Positions 59,095 to 64,000 of a stretch of 64,000 nt of DNA are shown piece after piece. A program made the translations under genes and the position numbers. The stretch is from the NCBI GenBank assembly GCA_012931725.1, contig CM022948.1, positions 73,107,552 through 73,171,551 of the forward strand, written 5' to 3'. Below the pieces are notes generated by a model, which saw only the letters and a program-made list of their open reading frames with translations, searched no databases and was not told the origin of the DNA. This stretch comes from Litsea cubeba. Its lineage: Eukaryota > Streptophyta > Magnoliopsida > Laurales > Lauraceae. The first letter of the stretch is position 1. The number at the start of each line of letters is the position of its first letter.

Positions 59095-61864
59095 CTTCAT
59101 AAATTTAAAAACAATCAAAGTCATTTATATAATGAGATGGAGCTGGCCATGTGAGCTTCAAATTCGTATGGCAGAATTAATATTTAGGTCTAGTTATGTT
59201 CAATTAACTCTTAGACGGGATTGTTTGGTTTTGAGATTTTGTGAATTCATTGCAAAGTAGCTTCTATGAAGTATTAAGAATGTGAGAAGTGAAAGACATT
59301 GGGAATATGGTTGGTCTTCGTAAAGGCGAAATTACTTACTCAATAGTGCTTTTGAGAAACTACTTATTTGAAGCTATATTTTATAGAAAGAAGATAGTTT
59401 GGTCAGCACAAGTTTTGTACCTGTCTTTTAATTTGTGAGCACCCAAAATTAATTGGTCAACCCAATGAAAGTAAAAGAGCTTTTAGTATAAATTGAGAAA
59501 TTAATATGTTTAAACTTTATCAAAAAATAATATTAACATTTTTATAATGCAAAAACTTAAGTTACTAGGCAAATAAGATGAACCATATATTTTCATTATA
59601 AGTAGGCCACAGCCAAAACCACTTTTAAAGTTACCTTATGATGATAATAGTTTTATATATTAAAAAAAAAAAAAAAAAAAGCAAAACAAAGGGTCACAGC
59701 AGAGAGATATAGAGCTATTATTAGTACTTTTTATATTTTGACTGCCTTTGGATATCAAACTTCGTTAGAATAGTAAATCAACACTTTGTCCACATGTCCA
59801 AAACCAAAAGAGTATAATTATTAAAATTAAAAAGAATTTGAGATTTAAAAACAAAAAATCCACTTGGTCATTTTTTCTTGGCAAGTTAGCCCAGTGGTAA
59901 GTAGAGGTGGAATAAATCTGCCTACTCAATGATCAATCCCTGGATGAAATTATGAAAACGCGTGTACTTAACCACCGTGATACTTGTAATTCCCTACTTC
60001 TTCAATAAACTTGCCTTATAGTCATTTTAAAGGCATTCATAACCTCGCCAAACAAACCTACGAACACAAAAAAAACATAATCTAACTCTATCAGGCCAAC
60101 TTAGAGGCCGCTTTGGTGTTGAACGGGCTGACTCTAATCTGACCTGTCTAAAATATGGGTCAGCTTTTCTCGACTTATAACTGACCCGTATACATTATTG
60201 GTCGGGCTATGTGGTTCAAATGAAATGGGGTCAGATGCAGGTAAAGTTAATGGATCTGGTCAGATGTCAACAATAGTAGGTAGTAATTCTACCCAAAAAA
60301 AACAAAACAAACAATAGGTAACAATGAAAACTGCACAACATTTAATGTTGTAATGTACCCACTTCAGTATTTTATTGTGCTGGCCAGCCATTTGTGTTGT
60401 AAATGCAGAGTGATGATGAGAGCTTGGAGAAACGAGCCAGGTGCAATGTCCGATCGCTGCAAATGCGTATGGGCTCAAGCCAAGTGTCCCTCTCAGGTAC
60501 CCTCATTGTACTAGGTCATTCTTGTTGTCCCATGAGAAGGGTGAGGAATGTCTCAAGCAATAGGAAATAGATGAAGGCAAAAAGGTAGCAGGCTAGCAGC
60601 ACATCTGGATAATTATTTCTGCCAGAGCATATTGTAATGCAGTCTGGCTCGTGGCCACTATTTTTTTTAAAATAAAATCTCATTAAATAAAAAAAGCAAC
60701 CAACCAACAAAAAAAAAAAAAAAAAAACTCCAACTATAACACTTAATCCTGACCCCCTACTCTAAAAATTAAAGAAGCCATTTCCCAACTTACATCTTGT
60801 CTATGGCTCCCTGTCATTTAGGACTCTGTAAATCCTTTCACACTCTTGTTATTCTTTAATTTGCAATTAAATTTAATTTTACATTCAATAAACTTTTGCT
60901 CTTGTAGGACTGAATTTAAAATAAAAAAATAAAAAAACACTATGATCAAAATACCATTAAATTTAAGCTATTAAAGCAAAGACTGGGATCTTCTTATGAG
61001 GCTGATTTCTTGGCAACCTTTTATAAGGTGATCTTTCCATCTATCCTCCCCTTATTGATCGACAATTTGGCTTGTGCTAAGTAGACCTTATGAGCTGAAC
61101 TGTACATATACAATATGCAATCGAATACATTGAGGCTTAAACTAAAGAAATCCTGAGTTCAAAGGACTAAAACTCCACACTGGGGCTTAATTTTTATAAT
61201 CAAAACTATTATAAATAAATGTCCTTCTTATAAATGAGGTATCTTCAAATTTCACGTCAATCCAAGTTTTTTCTACTGTTAACTTGACTGTTTGATGAAA
61301 AACATAATTAACACAAATTTATGCATATTCTTTATCACATTTTTCATCAAATAATTAATCTAATGGTGAAACAAACATAGATTGAGTGACGTTAGATTAG
61401 AAAACACCCAACAGACCTAGGGAGAGGTTTTTTTTTTTTTTCAATCGCCTGAATTTCAATAAGCAGGCTCCATTGTAGAATCTTACTCTTCAATTCAAGA
61501 TTCTCTGGATCCAGAACATCCTTCTTTTTGCAAGTGTTTGAATCTAAAAAACATCCTTCTTTTTGCATCACCTATCTCTTTCCTTTGGGTCAGTCTGGAC
61601 TTTTCTATTAGTTAATCAATGCCCAGCCCATATATTAAATGGGCCTGATTTTAGGTCATAGCCTGAACCAAAGCAATCTGGGGCCTGGTAGGCCTGGTCC
61701 ATGCAAGTAACCTCAATACACTCACATCTATTCCCCACCTGTTGTCATCGGCTGCTTGAGATCATCCTTGTCTACTATCAAATTTATTTAATTTTTTCCA
61801 TAATTGAGTGATCATGGCCCACTCAAATGATGTGATTCAACGGCTACTTTTGGACATGGACTTA
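59095..61864. other. Gene-free stretch
   Basis: At 59885-59925 an A-box-like TTAGCCCAGTGGTAAG suggests a SINE scrap. 60390-60500 (plus) has an exon-like piece between an acceptor-like TTTGTGTTGTAAATGCAG and a donor-like CTCAG|GTACCC, unrecognised and short. An A-rich end at 60660-60727 (AAAATCTCATTAAAT then A-run) could be a retroposon tail. There is no gene that I can support. Confidence 0.4.
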
Positions 61865-62605
61865 GGGGGTATTTGGATAAAGAGAGAACATAATATTACC
61901 AAATTTGAATATTGTAAGATTTCATTATCACGAAATAAAATAATGTCATATTATAATATTGTAACACTTATGGTGTTTTGCAATTTTTACAAATTTCAAT
62001 ATACATTTGAAGTATTTGGCAATTTTTAAAATGAATAGAGAAACCAGGATGATTGACCGTGGAAAACCCACTAACTAATAGTTATACTAGAGTGATTTAA
62101 TATTGTTAACCATGGTAGGGCTCATTTAATTAAAAAAATATTGGACGAAATGTTAAAAATCACGAGCAATGTTATTTAATCAATGTGGGTCCACAAAATG
62201 TTAATAACCATAATGTAATATATCCAATGATGATTATAACTTATAGTCCTATCGAGTGTTAGACATCATTGAGGAGTTTATCAATGAAAAATCAATGTGG
62301 GACCCATTTGACGTTAATAGTCATATTAAGCAATCTAATTATAAGAATTGTTAGGGGGCTATTAAACAATGAGGTGTAATTATGATAGGGTTATGAGACC
62401 ACATAAAATTCATAAACGCTAAGGGCCCATCTGATATTGAGAGTTATAGTAGGACTCTTATAGAAATCATCAATGTTAAAAAATGTAATGGGCCACCATG
62501 GTAGTGATTTTTCATGAGCTTCCAATCGTATTTGCAAAAGCTCTTTTGTTGACTCTTGTTTTGTATAGTTTTTCTTAACGAAATATTATTTTATAGGGGC
62601 ATTTG
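61865..62605 (+). mobile_element. Large AT-rich non-autonomous element, copy 2
   Basis: Inverted relative of 53540-54485. The left end GGGGGTATTTGGATAAAGAG and the right end GGGGCATTTGGTGAAAG (not inverted) flank matching blocks TGTAAGATTTCATTATC, CACTTATGGTGTTTTGCAA, GATATTGAGAGTTATAGTAGG and ATCAATGTTAAAAAATGTAA. About 200 bp shorter than copy 1. Confidence 0.6.
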
Positions 62606-62889
62606 GTGAAAGGTCCCTCAACAGTACGTTTTATAGCCTGTGGTCCAGGTCATTTTCTCATAAAGGCAGCGGTCCCCTTTAACATTTAATGAGTCAAAAA
62701 TATAAAAATGCACTCTCTTATATACTCTATACGTCACCAAACATGCATTGCATTAAAATATTCCGTCATACACTCCGAAATTTAAGCAAAATAAAGATTC
62801 TGAAATCAAAGATGAAGGAAATTGCACAAAGAAGTAAAATCAACTCATTAGTGACCTCAAGCAATCGAATCATCTTGACTTAAACTTAA
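62606..62889. other. Short spacer before the right-hand array
   Basis: AT-rich; a 64-codon open frame at 62689-62883 has no family match. Confidence 0.35.
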
Positions 62890-64000
62890 TTCAGTTTGAT
62901 ATAATTTTATATAAGTTTTGGTTTGAATTTATCTGAGCTTGATATGAAATTATTTGACTGTGACATGTATTTATCCAAGCTTATATAAAGTTATCTTAGT
63001 CTGTGATCAATTAAATAGGACTTTAAATGAATTTATCTGTATATTATATTATTTTTCTGAGTTGATTTCAATTTACCTCTGTTTGTTATTAATTAAACAA
63101 GGTTTCAAATGAAATTATGTGACTTTGAAACGATTTTCTCCGAGTTTTTATTAAGTTTATATGAGTTTCTTATGAAATAATGAGTTTTGTATGAAATTAA
63201 CTGAATTTCACAAGATTTTATTTGACTTTAAAATGTATCCAACTTGGTTTTAAATGATTTTTTTTAGTTTGATGTGAATTTATCTAAGTTCTGTATGTGT
63301 TATCTGACTTTGGCATAATGTTATTTGACTTTGGCATGATGTTATCTGTGTTTGGTATGAATTTATCTAAGTTTGATATGAATCCATTTGTGTTTGCTTT
63401 GAATTAATATGAGTTTGATACGAATTAAGTGAATTTATCTGAGTTTGCTGTGAATTTATCTAACTTTGATGTATGTGTTATCTGAGTTTTGTATGTGTTA
63501 TCTGACTTTAGCAAAATGTTATTTGACTTTGCATGATGTTATCTGTGTTTGGTATGAATTTATCTAAGTTTGATATGAATTTATTTGTGTTTGCTTTGAA
63601 TTAATATGAGTTTGATAAGAATTAAGTTGATTTATCTGATTTTGCTGGTGAATTTATCTAACTTGATGTAATGTGTTATCTGGTTTTGTATGTGTTATCT
63701 GAATTTGGCATAATGTTATTAACTTTGGCATGATGTTATCTGTGTTTGGTATGAATTTATCTAAGTTTGATATGAATTTATTTGTGTTTGCTTTGAATTA
63801 ATATGAGTTTGATACGAATTAGTGAAAATTATCTGAGTTTGCTGTGAATTTATCTAACTTTGATGCATGTGTTATCCGATTTTGGCATAATGTTATTTGA
63901 CTTTGGCATTATGTTATCTGTGTTTGGTATGAATTTATTTGTGTTTGCTTTGAATTAATCTCAATTTGATACGAATTAAGTGAGTTTATCTGAGTTTGCT
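62890..64000. repeat. Second minisatellite array with about 197-bp higher-order units (runs off the edge)
   Basis: Units of about 20-22 bp alternate around GAATTTATCTGAGTTTG and GTTATCTGACTTTGGCAT. From about 63230 they form a higher-order unit marked by TTGCTTTGAATTAATATGAG at 63394, 63591 and 63788 (197 bp apart each time), then a shortened one with its marker at 63945 (157 bp). The left part (62890-63230) is more degenerate. It shares AATTTATCTGAGTTT with the array at 47.6-48.7 kb. Confidence 0.85.

Noticed and set aside
60390..60500. Exon between acceptor-like and donor-like sites
   Set aside because: About 95 bases, no recognised family and no partner exons nearby; too weak to call.

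Overview
The window is nuclear DNA of a flowering plant. Genes are split by introns with GT..AG borders, the intergenic DNA is AT-rich and full of small plant-type transposons (hAT, PIF/Harbinger-like and Mutator-like MITEs, tRNA-derived SINEs, LINE and LTR remnants), and the four protein genes belong to plant families. The species cannot be told from the sequence. There is no bacterial operon structure, CRISPR array or phage.

Four genes can be read exon by exon, all on the minus strand. (1) A TIM10 small Tim chaperone gene (1-4435, with a 5' UTR exon near 4842-4960) is cut by the left edge of the window, 19 bases into its last coding exon. (2) A mitochondrial coenzyme A carrier (12438-17227) has 7 exons and 319 residues. 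(3) A HAD-type phosphoethanolamine/phosphocholine phosphatase of the PS2/PECP1 type (27031-28378) has 4 exons and 275 residues. (4) An NDL/NDR-type protein (41867-45696) has 11 exons and 347 residues. Most coding exons of these genes are too short to stand out as open frames and were found from splice sites and family sequence.

Layout. 1-5.0 kb: TIM10 with intronic MITE, SINE and LTR-like DNA. 5-12.4 kb: a TE field built on two degraded copies of carrier intron 1; an intact copy of that sequence sits at 16.4-17.06 kb, so several insertions can be compared with an uninserted paralogue. 12.4-17.2 kb: the carrier. 17.2-21.5 kb: mostly empty. 21.5-35.6 kb: a phosphatase gene cluster with one broken copy (21.5-24.5), one intact copy (27.0-28.4) and one last-exon fragment (35.2-35.6). 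Its flanks are also duplicated, and the intact copy's flank holds a 3,526-bp hAT element with a perfect 8-bp target duplication. 35.6-41.8 kb: MITEs and unassigned DNA. 41.9-45.7 kb: NDL. 46.4-47.5 kb: a GC-rich mosaic of gene-fragment-like pieces. 47.5-48.7 kb: a 21-bp repeat array. 49-62.6 kb: TEs only, including four related MITEs, a 9-bp-TSD fold-back element and an orphan G-box-rich promoter-like block. 62.9-64.0 kb: a second array with the same repeat core, organised in about 197-bp higher-order units and running off the right edge.

TIM10 and the CoA carrier both serve the mitochondrial inner membrane (carrier biogenesis and cofactor import), but their 8 kb spacing gives no sign of joint control. 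No clearly new gene system was found. The most unusual items are the two related repeat arrays, the paralogue-resolved nested insertions, the mosaic next to the 21-bp array, and the orphan G-box cluster.
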